From the NCBI RefSeq assembly GCF_002723935.1, contig NZ_BEWM01000008.1, forward strand, positions 1 through 55,299: 55,299 nucleotides of DNA. Reading direction: 5' to 3'. A program made the translations under genes and the position numbers. Position 1 is the stretch's first letter; each line of letters starts with the position of its first letter. The notes under the pieces were generated by a model. It saw only the letters and a list, made by a program, of their open reading frames with translations. It ran no database searches and was not told where the DNA came from. This stretch comes from Gluconobacter cerinus (lineage in GTDB: Bacteria; Pseudomonadota; Alphaproteobacteria; Acetobacterales; Acetobacteraceae). Positions 41,606 to 49,569 of this stretch are shown here, one piece after another.

Positions 41606-43150
41606 TTATAGTCCCGGGCTTGCACTGGCGGACGCGGACGGAGACGGCCGGAAAACGGAGGCGACGGCCTCAACCGCCTTTTTCACCAGCTCACGCGCCT
41701 TCTCTGAGAGATCTTCGACCATGCTGGTCCCGGCTTCCTTTCCCGGCACCCCCTTGGCGAGTTCGCCAATTTTGCTGTCAAGGCCGTTGAAGCGCTGCTC
41801 GACCTGAGCCTCTGTCCCACGCTGCACCCCAATATCGGCGGATTTCTCACGATGAGCGCCATAGGCCGCGACGGCTTCACCCGCTTCCTTCAGTTGCGCT
41901 GCGAACGCCTGGTTGGTGCTCCGTTCGGCTTGAAATCGCGATTGCAGGCCTTCATGCCGACCTCCCGGCCGCATTTCGCTCAGCACACCATCCATGCCGT
42001 TTGGCTCGGATTTTGCGGCCTCAGCGATTTCCCGCATAACCGAAGACGCCGGAGTATTCTGCACGGCCTCCAGAGCACTCTGGGCCTTCAGGCCCAGGGC
42101 CTCGGTCTGATCCAGATGGTTGGCGTCGGCCTGCTGCCCGTGGGCCGCATTCATCGTCTGGGCCTTGGCCATCCAGTTAGACCCGGGCGTGACGGTCTGC
42201 TGCACGGCCTCAGGACGAATGGCCTGTGCGAGACGGGTAAAGAGACCCGGGCCGCGCACCTGATAAACGACTTTCTCATCGGCTTCCTGTGCAGGGGTTT
42301 TCGCCTCCTCCCTCGCCGGCCTAGGTCTATTCTGCGCTTTAGCTCCGGTGTCAGCTTTGTTCGATGCCTCTGGTGCAGCCTTCTTGTTCTCGGTTGCGCC
42401 AGCATTTACCGGTCGCTCAGGGCGTTGGGCCTGTGGCTGGTCTGCTCCCGGATCCCCGCCTCCAGGAGAGGCATGCATCCGTGGATCCGCCTTTTCTCCC
42501 GAGGGGTGAGTTGGGGTTTCACCCTCTTGCACGCGTGGATCCTCACTGTCCTCTGGCGCAGGGGCGTCCGGAATATCATCGAAAGGTGGTGGCTCAGGAC
42601 TTCCATCAAACTCGGAGGCCGGTTCCACAGGTCGGACGTCTGCCTGTTCGTCCTGTGTAACGGCCTGCGCGTCAGGGTCGTGCGTCGAGAACCGTGCGGC
42701 AGTGGCAACCCGCTCCGACAGGGACTGAAGAACCTCGTCAATCTCCGGATTGCCCTGCTGGTCGGCCCCCATGGAGGCGACGCGCTCCGACACAGAGCGT
42801 ACGGTGTCCACCAGTTGCTGATCCATCAGATCAGGGGTCTGCCCCATAAAGCCCTTGAGGGTCTCAGACGACAGGCCGGGCACGGTCATGCCGCGCTGTG
42901 TCATCTCTTCGCGTAGCCCGTTCTCCTGCGGCAGGATAGGCCCAACCAGACGCTCGGCGTCCTGAAGCACATAGGCCACGTTGGTCCGAAACCGGTCATT
43001 GGATGCAAGGTCCGGGTCCTGATGCTTCTGGGCAAGCAAGGTGATCTGCCCGGCCAGTTGGGGCGCATCCTTCTCCAGTTGGGGCCGCACACGCTCCAGG
43101 CTCTGGAAGACGTCCGCGAGGGCAGGGATCTGCGTATCGTTCTGGGCCAT
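41606..43150 (-). CDS. Large soluble protein of the transfer operon, unknown
   Basis: A 514-residue protein from ATG at 43150, one base after the stop of the gene before it; an in-frame reading up to 43321 overlaps that gene and is rejected. The N-terminal 200 residues are helical (ADVFQSLERVRPQLEKDA). A disordered Pro/Glu/Ala-rich middle runs to about 330, and a helical C-terminus ends with KARELVKKAVEAVASVF. There is no signal peptide or membrane segment. It sits directly before the DotA gene. No family recognised. Confidence 0.6.
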   Translation of the reverse strand: MAQNDTQIPALADVFQSLERVRPQLEKDAPQLAGQITLLAQKHQDPDLASNDRFRTNVAYVLQDAERLVGPILPQENGLREEMTQRGMTVPGLSSETLKGFMGQTPDLMDQQLVDTVRSVSERVASMGADQQGNPEIDEVLQSLSERVATAARFSTHDPDAQAVTQDEQADVRPVEPASEFDGSPEPPPFDDIPDAPAPEDSEDPRVQEGETPTHPSGEKADPRMHASPGGGDPGADQPQAQRPERPVNAGATENKKAAPEASNKADTGAKAQNRPRPAREEAKTPAQEADEKVVYQVRGPGLFTRLAQAIRPEAVQQTVTPGSNWMAKAQTMNAAHGQQADANHLDQTEALGLKAQSALEAVQNTPASSVMREIAEAAKSEPNGMDGVLSEMRPGGRHEGLQSRFQAERSTNQAFAAQLKEAGEAVAAYGAHREKSADIGVQRGTEAQVEQRFNGLDSKIGELAKGVPGKEAGTSMVEDLSEKARELVKKAVEAVASVFRPSPSASASASPGL

Positions 43151-43151
43151 G

Positions 43152-44345
43152 TCAGCCTCCGGGATTAACGTTTGGGGATGGGATGGGGGCAAGTCTCTTG
43201 GCCTCGCTTTCCTCTTCGTGCTGGGCCACCTGCGTTGCGGCGAGCGAAGACTGGAAGAGGCCGAGACGGTAAGTCTGCAGGGCGAGGTAGTTGGCCTGCG
43301 CCTGCTCGATCGCCAGCTCACGCATGACCGTTGCGGGCGGCATCTGCTGAAGGTTCTTGTTCCAGGTCACGCCAGAGACACGGCGATTGACCTCAAGACT
43401 CATCGACGTCAGCCACGAGGCCTGATCCGAGACAGTCATGCCCTCGGCCTGCATCTCGGTTTTCTGCACGTCGGTCAGGTTGATCGACGGGATCTCCAGC
43501 GAGGTGATGAAATTCATCACGTAGCGCGAGAGCGACATGCGGGCGTTGTAGGCGCGACGACGCAACGCAGCCTCGCGTCCGGACGTGGACGTAAGCTGCT
43601 CGCCGCGCAATGCGGCCGGAGCCACAGGCTGGATAAGTGTGGTGCTGTAATCGTTGGCGGCGTCCACACCGCCGTCAGCCGACAGGGTGTCCTGCCCGAA
43701 CAGGGAAATGGCCCGCTGGTCAGCATTGGGCAGACGGGAAAGAGCCGAGCAGAGACCGGCTGTGACGTCTTCCTGCGAGCAATACCTCCGCCCGTGCAAC
43801 GCCATGCTCGATGCCACGCCCTGGCCCTTGCCATAGTAAGACGGCGTGCCGGCGTCGGCCTCTCCGCGACTGTCCGTAATCGTCGCAATCGCGCGGGTTG
43901 CCGTTCTGGCCGACTGAGACGCGCCCTGGGTGGCCTGCGCCCCGACAATCCCCGTGCAGAACTCCGGGTTCATCATATGCTCGTCGCGGATCGTCGTATC
44001 CTGCTGGCGGCGAGCAAACTCCGCCATCGCTGTATTGGACGCATCCGCAATACGCTGCTCGGCGGCGACACCCGCCTTTTCGTAGTTACTGAGCTGAGTG
44101 AAACCCTTGTTCAGCATCGAGCTAACGGAGTTCGGGTTGCTCAGGCTCTCCATTGAGCTCGTAATCTGGGACGTCAGCGTCTTGGTCATGGAAGACAAAG
44201 CGTTGCCGGTAAATTTTTGTAGCCCGCTGATGGCCGCAACCACGGCGGCTTCACCGATGAACGCGTTCGCAGGCTTCGGCATCACAACAAGAACGGTCGT
44301 GCAGAGGAGCATCGTTGCGATTGTCGGATTGAGGCGGATCTTCAT
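43152..44345 (-). CDS. Periplasmic conjugation protein, VirB5/TraW-like in character
   Basis: A 397-residue protein starting at 44345 with a signal peptide (MLLCTTVLVVMPKPANA). The longer reading to 44579 lies inside the gene upstream and is rejected. Features are a helical mature part, three cysteines (NPEFCTG, RYCSQE, AGLCSAL) and long Ala/Gln/Ser-rich helices. Periplasmic secreted proteins of such size are encoded beside DotA homologues in IncI plasmids (TraW). The start overlaps the upstream stop by one base. The family name is tentative; the export signal and operon membership are clear. Confidence 0.55.
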   Translation of the reverse strand: MKIRLNPTIATMLLCTTVLVVMPKPANAFIGEAAVVAAISGLQKFTGNALSSMTKTLTSQITSSMESLSNPNSVSSMLNKGFTQLSNYEKAGVAAEQRIADASNTAMAEFARRQQDTTIRDEHMMNPEFCTGIVGAQATQGASQSARTATRAIATITDSRGEADAGTPSYYGKGQGVASSMALHGRRYCSQEDVTAGLCSALSRLPNADQRAISLFGQDTLSADGGVDAANDYSTTLIQPVAPAALRGEQLTSTSGREAALRRRAYNARMSLSRYVMNFITSLEIPSINLTDVQKTEMQAEGMTVSDQASWLTSMSLEVNRRVSGVTWNKNLQQMPPATVMRELAIEQAQANYLALQTYRLGLFQSSLAATQVAQHEEESEAKRLAPIPSPNVNPGG

Positions 44346-44887
44346 CAGAATACCCCATCCAGAGAGGTGCTGGTGTAGCCGGTCGGCAGACGTGGCTCCC
44401 CCCGGACATACCCGTTTGAGTCGCCATTCCCGAGGCTCCCGGCCGCAAGCTGCGGGCCGCTGCCGCCAAAATTCAGGGAGGGGCACATGAGGCCGTTTCC
44501 GCCTGACAGGCCGAGACCGACATTCACACCGTTCAGGCTCAGGCCACATTGTTGCGCGGCCCCGACGGTATTGTCCCATTCGGTCTGGGCGGCCGAGCAG
44601 ATTTCTCCTTCGACCTGCCCGACAACGTCATTGATCAGCGCTGCGGGGTTCGCAATGTTCGTCAGGAGATTGAGGCCCGTACCATTGAAAAACTTGTCCA
44701 GGCAGGAGAGGCCACTGACACTTTCAGGCTGCTTCTCATAAGCATTGTTAGCCTTGATGCGCCCGTTTACGGCGTCCGCTGCGGCCTGCGTGAGGGTTGC
44801 GCAGGCCTGACTGCCCTGTGTTGCGGCAGATGCGCTCAGAGGGACCGAAAGAGTAGCGGCCACGAGAAGAAAGGATGTCCGTTTCAT
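44345..44887 (-). CDS. Cys-containing periplasmic protein of the transfer operon, unknown
   Basis: A 180-residue protein with a clear signal peptide (MKRTSFLLVAATLSVPLSASAA). The mature part has five cysteines (QACATL, LSCLDK, EICSAA, QQCGLS, LMCPSL), so disulfides are likely, and ends in a Gly-rich segment (NVGLGLSGGNGLMC). The gene overlaps the upstream gene by ATGA (44884-44887) and the downstream one by a base. The Dsb-like protein encoded in this operon could act on it. No family recognised. Confidence 0.6.
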   Translation of the reverse strand: MKRTSFLLVAATLSVPLSASAATQGSQACATLTQAAADAVNGRIKANNAYEKQPESVSGLSCLDKFFNGTGLNLLTNIANPAALINDVVGQVEGEICSAAQTEWDNTVGAAQQCGLSLNGVNVGLGLSGGNGLMCPSLNFGGSGPQLAAGSLGNGDSNGYVRGEPRLPTGYTSTSLDGVF

Positions 44888-45270
44888 GCGGCCGCCCTCT
44901 CTGCTTCTGGATCGAGAAGGTCGCGCAGAAGCGCTAGACGATCGTCAGAGAAGACGCGCGCGGACAGCTCTGCCCTTTTCTGACTGTCTGTCCATGCGAC
45001 CAGTTCAGCACGGCTGGAGACCGCAGATGCTACAAGATCCTCTCCGCCTCTGACGGTCGAGACCACTTCGGCAACAAAGGTCCGTCGCTCCTCATTCGGT
45101 AAAGACACAAGGAGGTCGGCCAGAGAGGCGATGATCGCCCCGTCCGTGCCGGAAGTGTGTCCATTCCGGACACGGAAATGCTCAAGCAGATTGTGCCGTG
45201 CAAGAGCAAGGTTAGGGGCCAGAGAACTCTGCGGGGTGTCCCTGTGCGGTGTTGGATCGTCTGGTGACAT
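44884..45270 (-). CDS. Small helical protein heading the dotA-side operon, unknown
   Basis: A 128-residue soluble, all-helical protein (GAIIASLADLLVSLPNEERR and DRLALLRDLLDPEAER) with no signal peptide. It follows a leader with the recurring motif and a hairpin covering its ribosome binding site. It is the first gene of the chain 45270 to 38830, coupled by ATGA to the next. It could be a cytoplasmic regulator or chaperone. Function unknown. Confidence 0.55.
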   Translation of the reverse strand: MSPDDPTPHRDTPQSSLAPNLALARHNLLEHFRVRNGHTSGTDGAIIASLADLLVSLPNEERRTFVAEVVSTVRGGEDLVASAVSSRAELVAWTDSQKRAELSARVFSDDRLALLRDLLDPEAERAAA

Positions 45271-45276
45271 GCCTCT

Positions 45277-45321
45277 CTCCTGGGTAAGTACCAGAAGAAA
45301 AGCAGCTCGATCTGCGACTAA
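45277..45321 (-). promoter_or_regulatory. Recurring motif plus hairpin hiding the ribosome binding site of the dotA-side operon
   Basis: On the minus strand TTAGTCGCAGATC (45321-45309) begins three bases after the stop of the preceding gene. CTTCTGG (45297-45291) pairs with CCAGGAG (45283-45277) with one G-U pair and a 7-base loop. The 3' arm contains the Shine-Dalgarno AGGAG for the start at 45270. Confidence 0.7.
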
Positions 45322-45324
45322 CGC

Positions 45325-45741
45325 TTATTTCTTCAAAATAGTGACGTGTGCGCGTCCGACCTCGATACGCTCGCCGAGCGGGCTGACCGTTGTGGCCAGA
45401 ACCTTGTTCCATTCCCGACCGCCCTGCCAGTCAACGGCCTCGCCTGGATCAACGCCCGCACCGTAGGTGACACGCACACCTGATGGCACGATCTGCCTGA
45501 TCGCAAATGAGAGTGGCACCTGATGGCCATAGCCGGACGTCATGCGGAAGTGATGAACCACCTTCGGCGGATCCGTCTGCACGGATGGTTCTGCGGGAGG
45601 TGCAAGAGAGGCCAGTCCCGAAGGGGCTGCCGAAGGAAGGGGCGGGGGGGCGTGACTGATCTCGAAGGCAGCTTCCGTCAGTATTGCTTTGGGCATCTCT
45701 GGAGCGGGCTGCACATGGGCGGGGGGCAGCATTACAAACAT
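45325..45741 (-). CDS. Small hypothetical protein near the divergent regulatory region
   Basis: A 138-residue protein read from ATG at 45741, behind AGGAG. A longer open reading to 45999 is rejected because it runs over the double motif and the divergent regulator's leader. The N-terminal half is Pro/Ala-rich (SHAPPPLPSAAPSGLASLAP). The C-terminal half (VPLSFAIRQIVPSGVRVTYG, WNKVLATTVSPLGERIEVGR) looks like a beta domain resembling the C-terminal domains of IcmG/TraP-like or pilus-assembly proteins. Its family is not certain. It is placed between two copies of the recurring motif. Confidence 0.55.
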   Translation of the reverse strand: MFVMLPPAHVQPAPEMPKAILTEAAFEISHAPPPLPSAAPSGLASLAPPAEPSVQTDPPKVVHHFRMTSGYGHQVPLSFAIRQIVPSGVRVTYGAGVDPGEAVDWQGGREWNKVLATTVSPLGERIEVGRAHVTILKK

Positions 45742-45771
45742 TCGGTTTCTCCTGGAGTAACTTAATATTCT

Positions 45772-45796
45772 AAATCGCAGATCGACATGCGACTGA
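45772..45796. promoter_or_regulatory. Back-to-back pair of the recurring motif in a divergent region
   Basis: AAATCGCAGATC (plus, 45772-45783) abuts TCAGTCGCATGTC (minus, 45796-45784). The minus copy is 43 bases before the start at 45741. The plus copy points to the XRE regulator at 45905. This is the only place where two copies meet. Confidence 0.65.
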
Positions 45797-45856
45797 GGAG
45801 AAATGTTAAATTCGAACTCAGTTGTCAGGGGCGCTCTCGTGGGTATTTTGCAGTAT

Positions 45857-45873
45857 CCGGACCCGAAGTCCGG
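45857..45873 (+). promoter_or_regulatory. Inverted repeat upstream of the double-HTH regulator
   Basis: CCGGAC (45857-45862) and GTCCGG (45868-45873) around CCGAA, 31 bases before the ATG at 45905. It could be an autoregulatory operator or a small hairpin. Confidence 0.45.
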
Positions 45874-45904
45874 TGCGTAAGCCTGCCGAGAGAGAGAACT
45901 AGCC

Positions 45905-46681
45905 ATGAACAAGAAAACAGAGACGCAGGTAAGTGACGGCCAATCTGATGAATACCTTGTGGAACTAGGACAGCGAATTAAGGATGTCCGGGAAGGCAAG
46001 GGAATGAATGTCGTAAATATTTGTTTCGTAACAGATTTGGCCGTTGGGACGATTTCAAATATCGAGAGGGGTAAAAATGTATCTTATGTTACCCTGCATA
46101 AGATACTTCTAGCCCTTAAGACGCCTCCCAATGAAATACTCCCCCCTGATGATCACGATATACTGCCGATCGAAGTCAAAGTAAGCGAAGAGGATACACA
46201 GAAGTATCTGGACCTGGTCAGTGCCTTCCAAAAATCCTCTACATCTTTATCTCATCTGATACATAAGCTCCATTTAGCACGCGAGCATGACGCGGCCGAA
46301 AGCAAGAATGCCACCTCGTCAGAAACTGACCCACGAGAACCAGTTGTGAGGCAGCTTGGTGAACGAATCAGAGATATTAGACTTGCCCGCGGGTTGAGTG
46401 TGTCTGAGTTGGGCGCGGCTAGCGGACACCAGACGCCCGCTATGCAACTAATCGAAATCGGCCTCAGAAAGCCCTCAATCGAGTCTCTTCGACGGATCGC
46501 AGCGGCCTTGAAGGTCGCTACAGCCGATCTATTCCCTGGCCTCCCCAACCAAAAAGACATTTTCAATTCTCTCCGCACGCTTGGGCTCTACAGCAACATT
46601 CAGAGCGTCCGCGAGCAGGTGGAATTTTTTAACGATAGCTTCATCGCATTAGGCGCAGCTGTTCAGAAGACAGTGAACTAA
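45905..46681 (+). CDS. Regulator with two XRE-type helix-turn-helix domains
   Basis: A 258-residue protein. The first Cro/C1-type domain spans about residues 18-78 (LGQRIKDVREGKGMNVVNIC, GTISNIERGKN) and the second about 148-205 (LGERIRDIRLARGLSVSELG, MQLIEIGLRKPSIESLRR). The second has a normal recognition helix; the first is also well formed. Two DNA-binding domains in one chain suit recognition of a non-palindromic site, such as the recurring motif, whose double copy lies 110 bases upstream. It is the best candidate for the plasmid regulon's regulator, by position only. The intact frame and fair ribosome binding site (GAGAGAGAAC) support the start. Confidence 0.75.
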   Translation: MNKKTETQVSDGQSDEYLVELGQRIKDVREGKGMNVVNICFVTDLAVGTISNIERGKNVSYVTLHKILLALKTPPNEILPPDDHDILPIEVKVSEEDTQKYLDLVSAFQKSSTSLSHLIHKLHLAREHDAAESKNATSSETDPREPVVRQLGERIRDIRLARGLSVSELGAASGHQTPAMQLIEIGLRKPSIESLRRIAAALKVATADLFPGLPNQKDIFNSLRTLGLYSNIQSVREQVEFFNDSFIALGAAVQKTVN

Positions 46682-46730
46682 CAAAAAACTTTTCTTCGTT
46701 TCTTGTAATAAGACTTGAAACGGATGATCT

Positions 46731-46781
46731 ATCGTCGGATAAGACCTTACACGTTGAAACGCGATAGGGACTTCCGACGAT
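46731..46781 (+). promoter_or_regulatory. Long-range hairpin covering the start of the next regulator
   Basis: ATCGTCGGA (46731-46739) is complementary to TCCGACGAT (46773-46781). The 3' arm includes the AT of the ATG at 46780, so the initiation region is hidden when the stem forms. Confidence 0.55.
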
Positions 46782-47823
46782 GTTTGCACACACCCTCTGC
46801 TCCCCACTTCCGGCTTCCGGCGTCGTAGCAGGTGGGCTTTTCCAATCATCACTCGTAGAAGGCAGCAGTACGCATTCCCCGATTTCCCTTGGGAAAAACC
46901 CTGAGGAAATCAAAGCGCTCGTCGTCACAATGGCAACTAAGGGCGTAAATGTCGCGCACATAGCGGCCGCACTTTTCATAAGCCGCCTGGAAATCGAGGC
47001 CATTGCGCGAGAGGAGGGACTTCCTCTCAAGCGCACAGCGCTGAGGAACAGCCCTCGGGCATGGTCTCTTCTCGACATCAGCCGCCTCAGCCGCGCATGG
47101 GCCGAGGGCGAAGACCTTTCCGCCATAGCAAAGCGCCTCGACCGCACAGTCATGGCGGTTCGCAAAAAGCGCGCTGCCCTCGGCTTGCCCGCGCGGGAAC
47201 GCTATGCCGAGGTGGTCTGGACGGACGCCGACGTTGCCACTCTTCTGGCTCACCGTGAGCGTCGCATCGGGCTCCAGCGCATTGCCAAACAGATGGGCCG
47301 CAGTGTCCGCAGCCTGCAACGAAAGCTCGTCAGCCTCCGCCCAGGTGCTGACTCTTGCGCCATTCCGGCCGACCCATCCGTCGTCCTGACCTGGGAACAG
47401 GCGTCACGCCTGACGCCAGAAGAGCGTCGGGGCCGCAGATGGCAGGTCCGGAACTCACCAACCGGGCTAATCATCGGCTTCAGCCGGAATGCCTGCACCA
47501 CGCGCTGGTCCGTGGAAATGCAGCACGAGCTGGCCATGCGGCATTTTGCCCACCAGTCTCCTGACGCAGTGGCCGAGGACTTTCTCCTGACCGATCGCAC
47601 CATCGTCAGTCAGTCCGGATGGCTCCATCTGCCGCGCCGCTCCAAGAAAGACATGCGCAACACGTTCGATCCGGACCTGTATGAGGTCTATCTGAAGAAG
47701 ATGGATTACGTGCGCCGCGAATGCCTCGGTAAGGCCGGGTTCTATTTCTGGACCACCCGCCGTAACGGCCGCCGTATCAGCCGCTTGCACCAGCAGACCG
47801 CCGTCATGCGCTCGGGCGATTAA
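46780..47823 (+). CDS. Multi-HTH (SANT/homeodomain-like) DNA-binding protein
   Basis: A 347-residue basic protein. Three or more short helical repeats look like Myb/SANT or GcrA-like helix-turn-helix units: EEIKALVVTMATKGVNVAHIAA (shown here in its first residues, near 42), LDISRLSRAWAEGEDLSAIA near 97, and DADVATLLAHRERRIGLQRI near 148, each followed by a second helix with RTVMAVRKKRAALG or RSVRSLQRKL. The C-terminal half is Arg-rich and unrecognised. Such repeats in tandem are typical of DNA-binding proteins; it may regulate the transfer genes starting at 47951. The start at 46780 has a weak ribosome binding site and lies in a hairpin. Confidence 0.6.
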   Translation: MFAHTLCSPLPASGVVAGGLFQSSLVEGSSTHSPISLGKNPEEIKALVVTMATKGVNVAHIAAALFISRLEIEAIAREEGLPLKRTALRNSPRAWSLLDISRLSRAWAEGEDLSAIAKRLDRTVMAVRKKRAALGLPARERYAEVVWTDADVATLLAHRERRIGLQRIAKQMGRSVRSLQRKLVSLRPGADSCAIPADPSVVLTWEQASRLTPEERRGRRWQVRNSPTGLIIGFSRNACTTRWSVEMQHELAMRHFAHQSPDAVAEDFLLTDRTIVSQSGWLHLPRRSKKDMRNTFDPDLYEVYLKKMDYVRRECLGKAGFYFWTTRRNGRRISRLHQQTAVMRSGD

Positions 47824-47850
47824 TCCGCAAATATCGCCATTTTTTCAGCT

Positions 47851-47863
47851 TCAGTCGCAGATC
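47851..47863 (+). promoter_or_regulatory. Recurring plasmid motif, dotI operon site
   Basis: TCAGTCGCAGATC, 88 bases before the dotI start, preceded by a T6 run just after the regulator gene. A stem GATGACACAGTCATC follows at about 47879-47893. The ribosome binding site GGAG near the ATG is not clearly covered. Confidence 0.65.
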
Positions 47864-47950
47864 AACGGGTCACGGTGACGATGACACAGTCATCATGAGG
47901 TTTGAAATGCCATCCGCAGCCCCGCTGTCGTTCCACGGAGACATCGCGCC

Positions 47951-48580
47951 ATGAGCCGCTCCTCGGGATCCCTGAGCCGACGCCTGACCGATCCTGATTT
48001 TCAGGGAAAGATCGTTGAGCGTTCCTTGCAGACGTCCATCGCCCTCGCGGCTGTCGTGGTCGTTCTGGCCGTTCTTCTGGCCCGCGCCTGGTCGTATCAT
48101 CCACTCCCGAAGTATTTCTTCGTGGATGGGATCAACGCCCCTCGCCCGGCTATCGCGCTAAACAGCCCGATCCTTAGTCAGGAAGATTTCCTGTCGTGGG
48201 TCATCAAGTGGTCGCTCAAGCCCTACAACATCAATTACCGGGATTATCCGTCGCAGCTTAACGCAGCCGGGTCGCATTTCACCATCAATGGCTGGAATAC
48301 GTTCGCGCAGTCCTTCGTTCAGGACGGCAATCTGGCGAAAATGAAAGAGGCCAAGCTGCTCTGCTACGCGCAGCCGACGCGTGCCGCCACCATTCGCCAG
48401 CAAAGCATGGTCAACGGTCATCACCATTACGTCGTGCAGTTCCCGTTCGTTCAGACCTGCGAGAACGTCAATGTGGAAAGCTCCCAGACCCTGATGGCAA
48501 CCGTGCATGTCGAGCGTGTCGATGACGCTGATCACCCTGACGGCATTGCCATCACCCAGCTTGTGGCCAGCCCGCAGTGA
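47951..48580 (+). CDS. dotI: DotI/IcmL/TraM-family inner-membrane protein
   Basis: A 209-residue protein with one N-terminal membrane helix (TSIALAAVVVVLAVLLARAW, residues 28-47) and a periplasmic domain that has the family opening PKYFFVDGINAP and segments SWVIKWSLKPYNINYRDY and GSHFTINGWNTFA. DotI is a VirB8-like part of the type IVB inner-membrane complex. It is the first gene of the icmL-K-E-G-C-D-J-B row. The next gene's start follows 11 bases after the stop. GGAG lies before ATG. Confidence 0.9.
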   Translation: MSRSSGSLSRRLTDPDFQGKIVERSLQTSIALAAVVVVLAVLLARAWSYHPLPKYFFVDGINAPRPAIALNSPILSQEDFLSWVIKWSLKPYNINYRDYPSQLNAAGSHFTINGWNTFAQSFVQDGNLAKMKEAKLLCYAQPTRAATIRQQSMVNGHHHYVVQFPFVQTCENVNVESSQTLMATVHVERVDDADHPDGIAITQLVASPQ

Positions 48581-48591
48581 GGATCCGTGCC

Positions 48592-49569
48592 ATGAAAACC
48601 CGTTCCTTTTCGTTAGCCCTCCTTGGCCTCATGGACTTCATGCCCTTCACCGCGCTGGCACAGTCGGCCGCCCCTGGTCCGGAGACCCCACCAGCGTCTC
48701 CCCCTCTCTCTGCCGAGCAACAGGATCAGCAGGCCGCCGAAGATGAGGCCATCCCCCTGACGCCGGAGATGATCCGTCGCCTCGGCAACCGTCTCAAGGA
48801 GAACCAGAAAGCGCGTGAGGATGTCGCTACGGAAGTCGCGGCTCCGACAAGCCGCCCGGCCATTCGCGTGTCTTTCGCCCCCGGCCAGCAGACATCGCTG
48901 ATTTTCACGACCAAGGGCTATCCCACGGCCGTCTCGTTCGTAGACCGCTCCGGAGCACCCTGGCCGATCGCGTGGAACACGACCAGCACGTCCGCCAATC
49001 CGGATGGCCTGAAGAACTGCTCGTCTGACGGGGGTAAAGGGGGTTCCCCTGCCGTGCAGACCACGGGTTTTTACACCTGCGTTCCTTATGCTGGCAGCAA
49101 CACCATCAACATCGAGCCCCTGTCGCTGTCTCCGCGTGGTGGCCTGCTCGTCACGCTCAAAGGCGCCATCAAGCCGATCTCGTTCCTGCTTCTGGCCGGT
49201 CGGGGCACCTATGACGACAACCTGACAGTGCGCGTGAACGAAGACGGCCCTAACGCCAAACAGGAAATGGGACCGGAAGCCGCCCCTGGCACGGCAGAGC
49301 CCTTCATGAATGCCATGCTGTCGGGGATCGCTCCGGCCTCCGCCGTTCCCCAGAGCGTCGAAGGTCTCTCCCCTGACGACGTGCGGGCATGGCGGATGGG
49401 GAATGAACTCTACATCCGCACGCGGCTGGCGCTCATGACGCCTGCCTGGGACAGTTCTGAGCGTGGTGAAGACGGCTACACCCTCTATGCCTTCCGCCAG
49501 ACCCCCTACATTCTCCTGTCGGATTCCGGTCGGACCGTGTCCGCGTCTCTCAAGGACATGACGCCATGA
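48592..49569 (+). CDS. dotH: DotH/IcmK/TraN-family outer-membrane core protein
   Basis: A 325-residue protein from ATG 48592 (GAGG upstream) with a signal peptide (SLALLGLMDFMPFTALAQ). The mature part has a Pro-rich stretch, a helix (PEMIRRLGNRLKENQKARED), then a beta-rich C-terminal region (PAIRVSFAPGQQTSLIF, PTAVSFVDRSGAPWPI) typical of DotH and of VirB9-like secretin-ring proteins. It forms the outer-membrane core with DotC and DotD, neither of which is in this window. The stop overlaps the dotG start (ATGA). Confidence 0.88.
   Translation: MKTRSFSLALLGLMDFMPFTALAQSAAPGPETPPASPPLSAEQQDQQAAEDEAIPLTPEMIRRLGNRLKENQKAREDVATEVAAPTSRPAIRVSFAPGQQTSLIFTTKGYPTAVSFVDRSGAPWPIAWNTTSTSANPDGLKNCSSDGGKGGSPAVQTTGFYTCVPYAGSNTINIEPLSLSPRGGLLVTLKGAIKPISFLLLAGRGTYDDNLTVRVNEDGPNAKQEMGPEAAPGTAEPFMNAMLSGIAPASAVPQSVEGLSPDDVRAWRMGNELYIRTRLALMTPAWDSSERGEDGYTLYAFRQTPYILLSDSGRTVSASLKDMTP

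Noticed and set aside
41852-42916. Open frame of 354 codons opposite the large soluble transfer protein
   Set aside because: The composition is that of a shadow frame and there is no ribosome binding site; the minus-strand gene is coupled with its neighbours.
43151-43321. Longer N-terminus for the 41606-43150 protein
   Set aside because: The extension lies inside the upstream gene, is Arg/Ser-rich in the manner of shadow translation, and the ATG at 43150 sits directly behind the preceding stop.
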